Of a DNA stretch of 64,000 nt, positions 1-15,000 are shown piece by piece. A program made the position numbers and the translations under genes. Below the pieces are notes generated by a model that saw only the letters and a list, made by a program, of their open reading frames with translations, did no database searches and was not told the DNA's origin. This DNA is from Mactra quadrangularis. Taxonomy: Eukaryota; Mollusca; Bivalvia; Venerida; Mactridae. The stretch covers positions 27,988,011 to 28,052,010 of the forward strand of contig CM046297.1 in the NCBI GenBank assembly GCA_025267735.1, in the 5' to 3' direction. Each line of letters starts with the position of its first letter. The first letter of the stretch is position 1.

Positions 1-2864
1 AAAATTAGAATCTGTCGTTGCACTAATACTGCTTGTAGGCCTCTAGTATAGCTAACTCATATATATTTTCTCATATGTATAAATATATACATTTTGTCTT
101 TTTAGAAATAGATGACTGAATATGGAGATAAAGAAAATAATGTAATTAAAAAATTAAGAAATCTGTGATCACTTTTCTTTTTATAAGTGTAGCACAGTTA
201 TGCCATCAACACATTAAAGCATTTTCAGGATTGGATTTGAAAGGATACAATTATTGCTCAAGGTTGTCAAGTATAAGTTCCATTTTAATGGTAACAGAAA
301 TATGTTGGTATAAACCCACCAGCTTACAATGTGAGCAACAAAATAATACAAACATCATCACAAAAAGAAGTTAATCATAACAAAGATTTTTTAATCATGA
401 ATGTACCTATTGCTGCTGAACAAGCTTTAATATTAGATTCTGGTACAGAGGCCAAAGAAGCACAATCATTTTTATTGTCATAATCATTAAAATGTAGTAC
501 AATGTACTGAGTAACTGAAAACTATCACTTTAAAAACTACAGGACAGAAAAACAATATCTAATGCAAAGGTCTTGCAGGAATTGTTTATCACTTCTAAGA
601 AGTTACATTTTTCATGCATCAGTTTCATGATATGTATAAAGTAAGATATAATGAAGGTGATATAATCATCAAGTTCATCCATGTGTTAAGACGTATCAGT
701 TCATATGACTTTTTGACAGCATGCAACAACTGTATGATACCAAGATAGACTTTCATCCAGCTTTAAATACAAGTACAAGCATGAAGCAAAGACTGTTCTT
801 TTTAAGTTCTACCAGCCATACTTTTGCCTTCCATGTCATATTATTATCAAAATTGTCCAAATAAATGTTAATTACACATGAAAATGCATATGCAAATGGA
901 TAGAATATAAAGTATACACTGATCTTTGGTATAACTATTCAGCATGATGTATATAACATTACAAATTGATTCTGTATTTTAAACTACTAAAACCATAGAC
1001 TAAATTCCTACATACATTATCACATCATAAGTGTAATACACTCATTGAAAGTATCAGATTATATTAATTTGTATGATGATTAGAAAAACTTGTTTGACTC
1101 ATTCAGTTTTACCCAAGGACAAGCAACATTCCACAAACCTTTTGGCAAGTTTATATATTCAATATAAGTTATTATGCATAGACTATTCAGAATAGTACAG
1201 AATAGTACATAATTCAAAAACATTATGTACATGTAGGTGAAATCTGATTAAAAGAGAATAATTGGTATTTCATCTGACCATGGCTTCAATACCAGCTATT
1301 CATTTCAGCATATTTGTAGCAGACTAGCAGGATAAGCATTTAATTTGTCTGTGTTATATTCATTTAGGTTGTTTTCCTACTATTACATATTTATCAAGCA
1401 TTACAGATATCAAACCCTAGTGGATTATATATACATAAATATATGTTTAAAAAAGGCTAATTCTTGCAAAACATTGTCCAAACAGTTATGTGAGCAGGCT
1501 CTGCTTATTTACAGTATCAAATAAACAGCTTGGTTAGAATGAGTAAAATGGAATCATTCACAAAATTTTTAAACAGTAATAGTTAAGAAATTAGAGCAAT
1601 CAAATAACCCAGGGCCAGGCATTGTCTAGTGTGTAAATGTATGACAGAATAAAAACAATTAATTTCAATGCCAAGTCATATTATCATGAAAGCATGAATG
1701 TAATTTGTGTGAAAATAAAATTACCTGATTTGAAACAAAAAGTACATGTAGAACTAGAACTAGAAGCTAATTGAGTTATTCTCATCAAGTTATGTGGTAT
1801 GCAGTTGTATCCATTTATGATTTGTTCTATGATGACAAGATAAACACCATTTACCTTATGTACAGAGAGACTAGTCAATTTTACAGCCAATCTGTACAAC
1901 GTAAATAGACAGTGATATCATAAATGACTTTTTATTAGTCAGCCTTCTTTCCAGTTGACCTCAGCATGCTCAAGCCTCAACTTGTTGTGTATTGAATCTG
2001 TGTATTGACGCCATTAAATCCTTTTAAGTTATTTTAAAATGAATCCACATTTTCGAAACAATTTTTAAATAACTTTTATCCCCTGCATCAAGTTATTTTA
2101 TCCGGTATCCTCCATATACTGCGTATTTCCCCAAAAAGTTTAGTAATTTCACTCTGTTGACACGTTTTTGTGGAGGCTGCCATCTTTGCAGTGCATTATT
2201 GTTATGAGCTATTTTTAGCTTCATGTAAGCCCAAGATATTTAATCAATTTGATGCAAATTGCCAGTGATTTCCCCTTATAGCTGTGCATATGAATAGAAG
2301 ATACGTAAAAAGCCAGTAATTATTGATTTAAACCACGATGTGTAAACACACTAACTTAGTTACAAAATCGTCGTCATGGACGCCAATTATTTAGTATGTC
2401 GGAGTTGCGCCCCTTGGATTTTAGTAAGACGATTTTAACACTTTTTTGTTGTTTTTTTTTACCCCCAGCACAGCTGTCGACAGTCTCGATATTTTTCTTG
2501 TGGAATAAAAACATACTTAGGAACAATCTTACAAAATTTCATAGTTGTCGACGGTTGTGCTGATGTTCATTTTATGGAGTAAAGTGGAGATTTTGTCTAA
2601 AAATGACGGATTTTTCAAAACCTAAGGTCAAACTAAACCAAATTAAATCATAATGCGTCCTTTTAAGACAATGACATTTGGTATTTTTGCGTAGTTCTAG
2701 GATGGGTCTGTATAACAATAAACACTTTTTGCTGGTAAATAACATTTTATTTTCTTCAAAAAAATTGGGCCATTTTACAGGGTTAGTGAACCTTCTCCTT
2801 TTATTACATGTATGACATTCGAAAAGTTTTGATTTACTTTATAACTAAATCTATATAATTCTAG
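1..2864. other. 5' flank or intron of gene 1, no supported gene
   Basis: AT-rich sequence with only short chance ORFs. Exons of gene 1 upstream of the V-E-N-L exon, expected to encode the CXorf38-like N-terminus seen in gene 2, are not visible here and probably lie left of the window. A small imperfect inverted repeat around a GTCGAC core (CAGCACAGCTGTCGACAG and its partner) lies at about 2467-2562. I see no tRNA, SINE head or convincing exon. Confidence 0.5.
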
Positions 2865-3029
2865 GTAGAAAACTTGACAGTTACTCTCTTCACTAAAGAT
2901 GGTGAAATACACCAACTAGCAAATAAAGCTCTACAATTACAAGATAATTGTTTGAATGCTGATTTTAAATCACCCAAAGGAGTACATGCTACAATTAAAT
3001 CATTAGCAATGCTGAAAATAGAGAGCAAG
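2865..3029 (+). CDS. Gene 1 exon: V-E-N-L domain exon (CXorf38-like C-terminal part)
   Basis: A 165-nt open exon (55 codons, phase 0-0) between a TCTAG acceptor and a GTTAGT donor. It starts VENLTVTLFTKDGEIHQLAN and contains KALQLQDNC. Gene 2 has an exon of the same length at 47363-47527 with the same borders and mostly conservative substitutions, a pattern that strongly supports coding function. In gene 2 it directly follows the HEPN-like exon. It resembles the segment after the HEPN-like part of CXorf38 (from memory of the family, not searched). Confidence 0.8.
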
Positions 3030-6000
3030 GTTAGTCAATAATATATACCGTTTGTATTTGTTCTAAGTTACATTTAATAATTATTGTAACATCAGTTTTC
3101 AATTATAAAACTTATTCTTCCAAATGAGAAACTGTTTACCAATGCATTTTAGTTTGCTGTTGACACTTATAATTGAAATGAATATTATACACCTCCTTTC
3201 CTTATTTGCCCTAGTGCCTTTTGTTTCGACAAAGAAATACGAAATATGTATTGAACAATTATTCGAAACCATAGCTGATTACTATTCTAAAAGATATTGT
3301 ACGCTCGGTGGCATGAATGGTCTTTTGTCATAACACAATGATGTAGAATAGTGTACAATCACACGCTAAAGTGACAAAAGTACTGATATTTGATCATGAC
3401 TCATTTCTTTTGGTTATATTAGTAAAAATATATCCTCACTTCATAAATAGCAAAAACATCAATTACGTCTGATGTGTATAAGTGATCAATGTACAGTATA
3501 CAAGCAACCAGCAATCAAACAATTCACTCGTAATGTTAGATAACATTGATGACCTGTAAATTAACGATAACATTGTCAGGGTACAGTGTTTTATTGTTTT
3601 GTAGGAACTAGAACGTAAAAATGAAGAATTAAAAACACAGATAAACCAACATAAGGTATTGTACAAACTTCCATTCATATGATTGATTATTGAAGTATCA
3701 TAGTTGCATTTTGGTACAATCAGTGCATTATTGTGTTAAACATTCATATTTGCTTTTAGCGGAGGCCAGAATATACTGATATCATATATAAGAAATCATG
3801 CATTTTAATGAATAAAGTGATAAATACACCGTAACAGAAAATGTGCATATGATTTGCATTCATGCAAGATGTAACATGCAACATGTAAAAATAAATTATG
3901 GATTTTAAAGAAACATGTACATGTTTTAGTCTAAACGTAACAATGGAATATATAAATAGAACATATGGAATATATGAAACAGGCAGATGGACAAAACCTC
4001 GTAAAACACCTAGATCCGAAAGAAAATGTCAATTATGTAACACACTCGAAGATGAATTCCATTTTATATTGGAATGTCCACTGTACTTTGATTTAATACA
4101 AAATTTTATAAAACAATATTTCTGCAGAAGACCAAATATACCTAAATTTATTGAACTATGTCATCGGAAAATCGATCTATTATTTTCAACTTATCTAAAT
4201 ATATATACAAGAGCTTACAACGGTGAAACAATGAATACTATGTTAGATAATCACTTTCTCCCTATATACATAAACATATTTATACATGTATCTATGTAAA
4301 AATCTTAATATCTATATACTCATCTCGAACAATATATTATACTATTATAGTACGCACATGTTTATACAAATATAAGACCATTGGAGCATTCTTATAAGTA
4401 ATTAAGAAAATATACTTTATAGGTAATTAGCAACTATTTATGTTTATGTATTGAAATAATGTCACCAAACTTTCATATATTCTATGGATTGATTTTGCTA
4501 ATGTATTTAATATTAGACATGATCATATATTATGTTTAACATTGAATATAGATTTATATGCATGCCTTCACTGGAAAAGTTAATGTTGAAATGAATGTTT
4601 TTAATGTATTATATAAATGTAAAATCATGGACATATTGTCTAAATTTTGAAATAAATTATCTATCTATTTTATAAATATACTAATTGACAAAAGTCTTGT
4701 CCGTTCCACAAAAAACAAAATATGCGAATTTTATCAATGTCAATTTTTAACACATTACTGTACCGACAGAACTGCTCAAATTTCACAATTATTTTTTATT
4801 CAATGCATAATTACATGCTCTTTCTAACGATACCAAATGTATGAGTGTGCAATAAACAAAAAAATACATTATGGTTTTTGTAGACTGGACAAGACTTTTG
4901 TCCATTAGTATATATTATTATTATATTATGATTAATAATGTGTCAGCTTTTGAAGTACATGAACCAAACATTTTTTCTGATCACTGTATTATTGATTTTT
5001 CATTTGAATTTGATATATCACCAATATTGTCTCATGTTTCTAGTGATGATCAGATAATTATGAATGTTTACATGAAAAATATGTTTGGAACAATGAATTA
5101 AAATCCAGTGAGGAAACAATCTGAAAATTATTAGGTTTAAAGAACATGTATCCAATGCACAATCTACCATTGATATAGACAACGGTATTTCTGAGTTTTC
5201 AGATATTGTAAATAATGTAGCTATGCCTTTTAAAAGAATTATTGTCAATAAATCATGTATGTCAAATAATAAATATAATGATTGCAGCCAGCCATGGTAC
5301 AAAGAAGATTGTGCAATTAAACGTAAATATTTTCATTGTATACTTAACATATATAACTTATAGAACAGATAAAAGTGATTTTAATAGGGCAAATATGGTC
5401 AATGCCCCTTCTCATTACAAATCTTGTTTACGTCACTCAAAGTTTGAATATGATAAATTGCAAACTAATAAAATAGAAGCTGCACGTTTTAAAAATGCAA
5501 ACCTTTATCGGAATATGTTAAAACAAAATGCTCTAGTTAAACAAACAAATGTACCCATGAGTGATTTTGAAAGATATTTTAAAAGTGTAAACAACCCTGA
5601 TAGTCCATTTTTTACTCCAGATGAAGATATCTTGTACTTCATAGAAAGATATGAAAACCATGAATTTGATATTATGTTTAGCGAATTAAATGTTGCTTTT
5701 GAACACAAAGAATTTTTGAAAGCCATAAAATAATTAAATATAAATAAATCTGGGGTCCAGATATGATGTTATATGATTTTTTTCATTCATGGCAAATCAT
5801 ATATTCACTCTTTTTCACAAAATTTTTGAAATGGGTTATTTTCCCTCAACCTGGTCAGAAGGGTTTGTGGTTCCATTACATAAAAAGAATAGTTTAAATG
5901 ATGTTAATTATTTTCGCGGCATTACTTTATTAAGTTGTCTTGGTAAACTTTTCACAAGAATTTTAAATAATAGATTAACAAGTTGGGCTGAAAAATATCA

Positions 6001-9000
6001 AGTTTATATAGAGGCACAAGCTGGTTTTAGGGCAGTTTAGGGACAGTGGATAATATTTTTGCATTGCATGGTATCATCAACCATTTTTTAAATCTGGTAA
6101 ACAATGATTTTGTGCTTTTATAGATTTCACCAAAGCCTTCGATTATATTACAAGGGATAACCTATGGGCAAACTTATCAAATTGGGAATCAGAGGTAATT
6201 TTCTAAATGTAAAGAAATCCATGTACTCTTCTGTGAAATCTTGAGTCAAATTAAATAAAAAATTAAGTGAGAGATTTGATTGCATTTTAGGTGTTCGTCA
6301 AGGAGAGAGTTTGTCCCCTGTTCTTTTTCCCATGTTTCTAAATGACATAGAATATGTTTTTATCAGTATAGGTCTCCCTGGAATCGATGTCGATACATTT
6401 AAAATGTTTTTAATTGCATACGTCATTTTTGCAAATAGTAAAGAAGAGTTACAATCAAGCTTGGATATACTTTTTAAATATTGTCAGACATGGAAATTAG
6501 TAGTTAACACAAGTAAAACAAAAGTTATGATTCTTAGGAAAGGGGGTAGGATTTCAGCTAGCACATGTTTTTATTATAATGATAATTAAATTAAATTTTC
6601 AGTCCATTCGGTTTATCAATATTATTAAATACTGGATTAAGTTATTACAGACTGATGATAACAAGTATAATAAAACAGTTTATAACATGTTAAAATCAGA
6701 TATAGATAAATATCCTCACAAACAAAATTGGTGTTCTTTATTAAGAGATTTATTAAGTAGGTTAGGTTTCTATGATGCATGGTACTTTCAGCAATTAGGT
6801 GATGTAAAATCTTTCCTCTACCAATTTCAGCAAAGAATTAGTGATAACTTTATCCAAAAATTGGAACAGTAGATTGAATATCTAGCTGGGCTTTATTTTA
6901 TAGAAATTTTGCAGAATAAAATTTTAGCCTTATTTGAATATTCTAAACATTAAAAAAATTAGATTAGGGATGTCAAAACTCAGAATGTCTTCACATAGAT
7001 TGCATATTGAAACAGGCAGATGGAATAAACCAAGACCAACCATAATAAATGAAAGAATTTGTAGTATCTGTCAAATTTTAGAAGATGAATTTCATTTAAT
7101 TTTAGAGTGCAAACTGTATACAGATATCAGGAAAAGTTATATACCAATTTATTTCTGTAGGAATCCTAGTATGTTAAAATTTGTTGAATTAATAAATAGT
7201 GACAACAAAGCTTTGATTATTAAGTTAAGTGTTTAAATCAAGAAGGCCTTTGACATTAGAAATAATGTACATTACCCGATTGATACAAACACGTAATTGT
7301 AAGGTTCTATTATTATCTTTTTGATCTTCATTATACTTTATCTTCAAGAACCTTTATATATATTTATACTCAATCAGGTACATGTTTGCGTATTGACGAT
7401 ATTGATTAGTATCTATTTAGAACTTTGTCACATTTGTCATGTCTATATAAGTTACTATGGTGTTTTTGATTTGATGCTTTTACATACCAACATTGTATTA
7501 TAATGTTGTTACTTCATGTTGATATATATATACTGGTAATTCTTTGTAGAGACATACCTGTGATGTAAAACAAGGTTGTCTTGCTCTGTCACATGATTGG
7601 ATAAATCCATTTGAAAACACTAAATTGTTATTATGCACTATGTTGTTTTCCCATCCAATATGTATCAAATACCAAGTTTGACTGGTTTAAATCTCACAGC
7701 CAATCACAGGTAAATAACTAGATATTGGACTGGGTTAATCCATCAATCATGAAATCATGACCCCTTGATATCTAGTGTCTGTCATCCTTATAGCTGAGAA
7801 TTTCACGTTCTATGTACATCCATTGTTTATCCACGTATTTACAGGTTATTTGTTTAATCTAATGAAATATTTCCCTTTTGTATAAAATTAAAAATGTTGA
7901 ATCTAAAATGACTAAATGCTGTCAATAAACCTTACGTTTTCATTTGTAGTCTAGTTCACAAGGCGCTTGAGTTCTTACTGCAATCGCTCAAAGACGATGA
8001 TTAAAAAGAATTGTTTTCGGCCCAGTTTTCGGCAACAGTCCGGTGTCTAGTAAATTATGTAAAGTAGTCGCCCTTTATTTATAGCGCTTAGACGATAGTA
8101 AATGAACTGTCCACCTGTATTCTAGTTTTTCGCTGTCGGACTAGAATACTTAATGTTGGTCAAGTCATGTACTTTCAATATGCATGCACTACCGATATAT
8201 TTAAACTTTACTTATTATATGTTAATATGTAATTTATCTTCTACTGTTTATAATGCTGTAAATGAGTTGATCATCTGTATTCTAGTATTTCGTTTTCGGA
8301 CTAGTTAGTCAAACGTTGGTCAAGTCATCTACTATGAATATCCATACATTATCAATATAATTATACTCTACTTCGTTTATGTTGATATGATATAATAAGT
8401 AATTTATTTTCTTATATATGTCACATTTATGTACATGTTGACCACATGGGTCTATGACCTTCCGGTGTGTAAATTTATTAACTTGTTAAACTTGTATATA
8501 GATCACGTGTCATTTCAGCGTGAAAGTGGAACTTTTTGCAGGGAAATACATTGATGAAATTCGTATTTAAAACAACCAAATAGTTCAATTGTAAACCAAA
8601 CTTGGATTTTCTGAACTCTTAATGACATTTTTAGTGATATAGCTCGTTTAGGATAACTCGAGACAAACAAATCGGTTTGTTTACCTATATATTGCACCAA
8701 ATATGAAGATTAGTTGATAGCATAAATTTATAAACTATAGTTAACAGTAATGAACTATGGAAATGCAAATGGCTCAGGTACTAGAGACGACATTTTGTTA
8801 CTAAATGGGGTTTTTGCCTGAATGTAGTAAATGGCCAAAGGTATAGGTAATGCCGTTTTATGCCAAAAAAAAATGAATTAAGAATTACTTAATATTTTTT
8901 ATATCAGGTTCAAACCCGGTTGAAGTTTGTTTGACTTTATTTTGTGTGATAAAACATGTATTAATCATGCTTTAACGTGTGTTCTCGTGATTGATAAAAA

Positions 9001-12000
9001 TTGTGTATGATACATTTAAGTATCATTATGCTGGGCAATTATAATATGATTAGTTTTGTTATAAATATATAAAATGATAAATAAAGTATTTTCTTAAATA
9101 TCTTAACGAAGTAAATTTTAAAAAAGGTAAGTACTCCAAGTTATCAAAAAATTAAAAGCAGATTGCATACAACATAATATCCCTAAAACATATGAAATCA
9201 GATTAGAACTTACTCTATTCTGAAGTCAGACATAATAGCCGCTGAGCCACAGCTAGAACACGCTGGTTATAACTTTAATACATTAAGAACAGACTGAAAT
9301 CTATAATTATGAGTACTATGCTTATATTCACCTGTGTATAAAAATGGTATCGTTTTATTTTGTCTCAAGTTATCCTATACGAGCTATGCGTGTTCTTTTG
9401 GATGTCTAATTTAAAGTTAAATAATAAAAAACAAAGCGGATTTTGTTAGACTGAGTGCAATAGGTGATTTTAAAGGTTTTAATTCATTTAATTCCGGTTC
9501 CGGGAGCCTTTGCTGTGTATTTAAGATATAACCGTTTTTAATTTTGTTTATATACATCCATATATGTACACATATCTGTATATAGTTTTACGAAGAAGAC
9601 ATTATTTTGAGCGACAGCAGCAATTAATGCTTTTGATAAATACATTGCAGATGGAAAACAAATTCAAGGATTTAGAACTAGAAAAAGGTAAACAACAAGA
9701 TGATGGGATAGCTTCTCTCAACAGTAAAGTAAGTTTGTCTTTCAATTGATTTGTACTATACTAAATACATTAAATTTTCTTTGTTCAATTTCACTTAAAG
9801 AATCGTTTGTTTCAGAATATGACCGTAATGATACATAAAGTGATATCAAAATGTATTAAGTCTTAAAGATTCAAATCTCAGTCAATATGCATTTCATTGA
9901 CATTTGTATGATGTATGACATAAAGTCACTTTAATTTGCGTGTTTTTGAATGGATATTCATACTTTTGTTAATTTATCGTTACATTTTTAATAGATTTGG
10001 AGTATGTCCAATGTATCAATGTTGCTCTTAAAATAACATATATGGATTTGATGTAACGTCTTTTCAAACATACCTATAACACACAAACGTGCAGTTTTAT
10101 CAATTTGTTTTAAAATATATGATTTATTTTAATCAAATTTGTAGTTTTACATACGTTTACATCATATGGGTATGGCATATACATTTCCTGGATAAGAAGT
10201 ATTTCAACGTCGAGGTCAAATGTCTTGAATCGAAAGTGTCATGCTTTTACTGCGGCATATTTATAACCCATAATAGTTCAAATGTTGCAAGTAATATATT
10301 ATCATCGTCAATGTACAATCGATATCTGAGCGAATTCTGTCAGGGAAAGATGAAGTTGTTGACACACTGAGGGAATATAATTGATAATTGGTAAGGGCTA
10401 TTGTCTCGGAACGTAGATAAGGAGTTTGGCCAACATAACGTCATAAACAGTGATGTTAAACTTAAATCGATTTTCCAAACACGTTTTACATGTTTAACAA
10501 AATTATTTCTTTGGTACATAATACAAATATTATCTTACATGATTTATGACCAATCAGAGTCTAAAATACATATACAATACTCGTTTATTGGTAGATATTG
10601 CAGATGGTAGATGACATCAGAGAGTTAAAACAAGACAAAAGTAAGCAAGGTACTGAGATATCATCTTTTGATAAAAAAGTAAGTAATTCAATATAACACT
10701 AACTAACACTAACTATAATTGTGAGTAGTATGCTTAGATTCACCTGTGTATAAAAATGATATCGTTTTATTTTGTCTCAAGTTATTTTATACGAGCTATG
10801 CATGTTCTTTTGGGTGTCTAATTTAAAGCAAAATTATAAAAAAAACAAGCGGATTTTGTGAGACTGAGTGTGGCATTGGAAACGGTTTCGAAAGCTTAAT
10901 TGAAGTGTGTGTAGGGACATTGTGTCAACACAAGTATCGAGATCAGACTTTTGTGAACTTTTCGTTGGATATGGTTTGTATGTTTGATGAGTAAAGATTT
11001 ATCTAGATTGAACTGCTGAACAATTTTCTACTGATTAACATTTGCCTAATGATCTGAGTACCATGAATACCAAAATAAAGCAAGTTATCTAGCAAAACTA
11101 ATTCCAAGTCAAATTTGATTAAAGCTGTTGTATATAAATCAATCGATGCTGACGTCGGATTTAGACGAAACAATTTGTTTTTCGTTGATATATTTAACGA
11201 GTTAGTGACAACTGGAGTCATGTTATCAGAGACATTTTGCAAAAAAGGCTTGGTATTGAATCAAAATATATTTTCATTGCTGGGGCGCCTATACTAGGTA
11301 GAACCAAATCCAGCCATAACAGACCAATTGTTGAGAATTTTTGTGACTATGCGGACAATGAGCTGATTATCGTTAATGTAAGATTTCTTAAAGGCATGCC
11401 ATTTTTGTGGATGTTGACTTCTTGCGTAAAATTCAGGAGGTTTATGGTCGATTATGGTTCGGAAGGGACTATCGTCGATCGACAGTACAAATTGTGCACC
11501 AACCAGGATGTTTCTTTTCATGTAAACAAAATGCAAAATTTATATATTACTAAATACAATGTGTAGTTCCCAACCTTTGTTGTACAATTGACGGGTTACA
11601 TCCACAGTTGATATTGATAACTGCATCTCATATCATTGAAGTTGCAATTTTGAAACAGGAATGATGAAGTTCTGGTTATAACCATGTCTTAATAAATTTC
11701 AGATAGACGACTTAGATCGTAAATTACAGGATGAAACTGAAAACAATAAAACATACGAAGAAAATCTAGCAGATCTTAAAAGCAATGTAAGCTCTCTTGT
11801 AGCATCTGTAATTACCATGACTTAAGTTTGTATTCATATTTAAGACATACAAAAAGTAAAAGAAAATTACTTCCTCATATCAAGTTGACACCGGAAAATA
11901 AAGACATATATTTATCATTAGCCTGTTTGATTAATTTATGTCATCTGTAAAACAAGAAATACTGCTAAATCAAAATATATTGAAAATGCACTTTGTCAGC

Positions 12001-15000
12001 CCTATATTATCATTTTTCCTTTTCCAGTCACTATTGCTTCTGGTCGCAGCATCGTAAGCTCTTTTTGTTACGAAAGAATGTGTATCAAAATACAATAAAA
12101 AAGTAAGAAAGACGAACCGTGTTTTATTTTCATTTTTTTTAAATTTCGTTTTTTAGTTAATTAAAATGTTTGAACTCAATTTCAATGCATATTCCTAATA
12201 AATATTTATTTAAGATAGTTGACTTATTACAAATTGTCAAAAGAATAAACGCATGATAAGTTGCCTCATCAAGACACAGTCTGAAGAAGTGAAATCTGAA
12301 TGTATATTAAGTTTTAATATTTTATAGTGTAGAAATTCTGTGTAACATACAGCAGAATTGTTAACGATAATATGTAAATACATTGCAGATGGAGAACAAA
12401 TTTGAGCATGTACAACACGAAAAAAGTAAACAAGATGATAAATTGTCCTCTATTGAGACAAAGGTAAGTTTATCTTTAAATATATTCGTACTATACTAAG
12501 ATGATCTTAACACGTTCTCTGATTTAATAATAAAAATTGATTTATGAAGATTTAACTATTTTTAGAGTATTTCATTACAGAATAAGGATGTATGATACAT
12601 AAAGTAATTTTAAGTGTTTAACTCATTTCAGATTGAAATATTTGCCATTATGCATTCAATTTAAGATTGTATGGCTAATGACTTACTATCACGTTTGAAT
12701 ATGTTTTTCTGCATTACGTGATTTCATGATAAGTGTCACTATGCTTTCACTTATAGCAGTGGTCCAGTGTAGGATGCGCACTTAGGGATTGAAACGTGCA
12801 GGATTTGACAGGGTGCCTTTGGTCCAAAACCACTTGGCGTGATTTCTGTAGTATTCTATGGAGTTATAAACAAAAATCAAGATCCTGGTTAATAGAGTAC
12901 AACGAACATTAAAGAACATAAACCAACACAGAACTTAGCGAAGCTACTCCAGCTGTTCGACATACGAGCGCCAGTAATGTTTAGTGTAAAACAGTTATTT
13001 TATTTCGCTAAGGTTCTTGTGGTAAATTAAAGCACAAACAAAAACGAACAAATATGATTATGGTAAACTTAATAAAACAAACAATACAATATAATTTCAA
13101 AAACAAATGAAAAAAAGATAAATAAGTAAGTTTTCCATTCTATGGGACTAAATGTTCACACAAAATTAAACCAAGTAACATACAAATAAAACAAGGGAGG
13201 TCATAAACAACCCATCTCTTACACGGACTGCAATGCAGCCAAAAAAGTAAAATACAAAACTTGTTAAGTAAAAAGAAATTAAAGAATTTAGACGCCTTAT
13301 TATATCAAGAGATATTTTTTATCATTAATTAGAAAGAAATAACGGATTTTCTGCCATTTCACGAAGGTCGGGAACATATTTATTATTACTACAATATTAC
13401 AATAGGTAAAAATGTGTCAGAGCATGGAATGCCAAATGGGAATAAGCACAAAACATCAAAAACATTGACTAAAATATAAAGCACTAAAATTAAACCCCGT
13501 ATTTAACAACAGATTCTATAAAATGTAGAAACTTATCAAATGGACCAGCTGTTCAATAACATAACACTTCTTCCTAAGACAGCGTGTTGACCTAAGGTAT
13601 GTGCCCTGGTTGAAATAATCATAAATTGAATTAGCAGGTCAGCAGATCATTTTGTATGTTTAATATAAAAAACGTTAACATAATGGCATCGTCTATGTAT
13701 TAAAAGATTATGCATTCACAGCCAATCAGATTTTAAAGAAATTTTATTTATCGCAATTATTGAAGAATCGCCAACTTTAAATAATGGAGAATCATGGCAT
13801 TACTCCCAAAGACGCTATTTTAGGAAGTTTTTTAAACCACTTTCTGTCAGAACGCCATGTGGTCGTATTAGCAGAACGTTGTTAAATCTGCCACACGCAA
13901 TCTGACACACTACAACACGCTACTTTTTACATAGAATCATGCTTTATTCGATAGGTGATTTAAAAGGTTTTAATTTTATTTAATTCCGGTTCCGGGAGCC
14001 TTTGTGGTGTATTTTAGATATAACCGGTTTTAATGTATCAATATACATTCATATATATTATGTTCACATATCTATACTAATGGACAAATGTCTTGTCCGG
14101 TCTACATAAACCATAATATCTTTTTGCTTTGTTAATGCACACTCATACAATTAATTGGTATCGTTAGAAAGAGAATCTATTATGCATTGAATAAAAAAAG
14201 AATTGTGAAATTTGAGCCAGTTCTGTCGGTACAGTAATGTGTTGAAAATTGACAATGAGGATTTGCAAGTTACAAATGATAGCGTTGAGTCAGTTTTAAA
14301 TGAAACATTTTTTTCAATAGTGTGTGTGACTCCCCATTAACCCGAATGAGTTTTCTGGTCTTCCGGCTAGATTCCTTTGCAAACTTGTAGCATCGATGCG
14401 TAAAAGGAGCACCAAACTCATTCGGGTTAATGGGGGTCACACGCACTATTGAAAAAAAAATGTTTCATTGAAAACTGACTCAACGCAATCATTTGTAACT
14501 TGCAAATCCTCAATGTCAATTTTCAACACATTACTGTACGGACAGAACTGGCTCAAACTTCACAATTCTTTTTTTTTACTCAATGCATAATAACATTCTC
14601 TTTCTAACGATACCAAATGTATGAGTGTGCAATAACAAATAAAAAAGATATAATGGTTTTTGTAGACCGGACAAGACTTTTGTCCATTAGTATATATATA
14701 GTTTTACGAAGAAGACATTCTTTTGAGCGACAACAGCGATTTATGCTTTTGATAAATACATTGCAGATGGAAAACAAATTCAAGGATTTAGAACAAGAAA
14801 AAAGTAAACAACAAGATGATAGGATAGCTTCTCTCAACAGTAAAGTAAGCTTGTCTTTCAATTGATTTGTACTATACTAAATAAATTTAATGTTCATTGT
14901 TCAATTTCATTTTAAGAATCGTTTGTTTCAGAATATGACCGTAATGATACATAAAGTGATATCAAAATGTACAATCGATATCTAATCGATTTCTGTCAGG

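Noticed and set aside
2467..2562. Regulatory hairpin around GTCGAC repeats
   Set aside because: The inverted repeat is short and imperfect, with no second copy or known motif.
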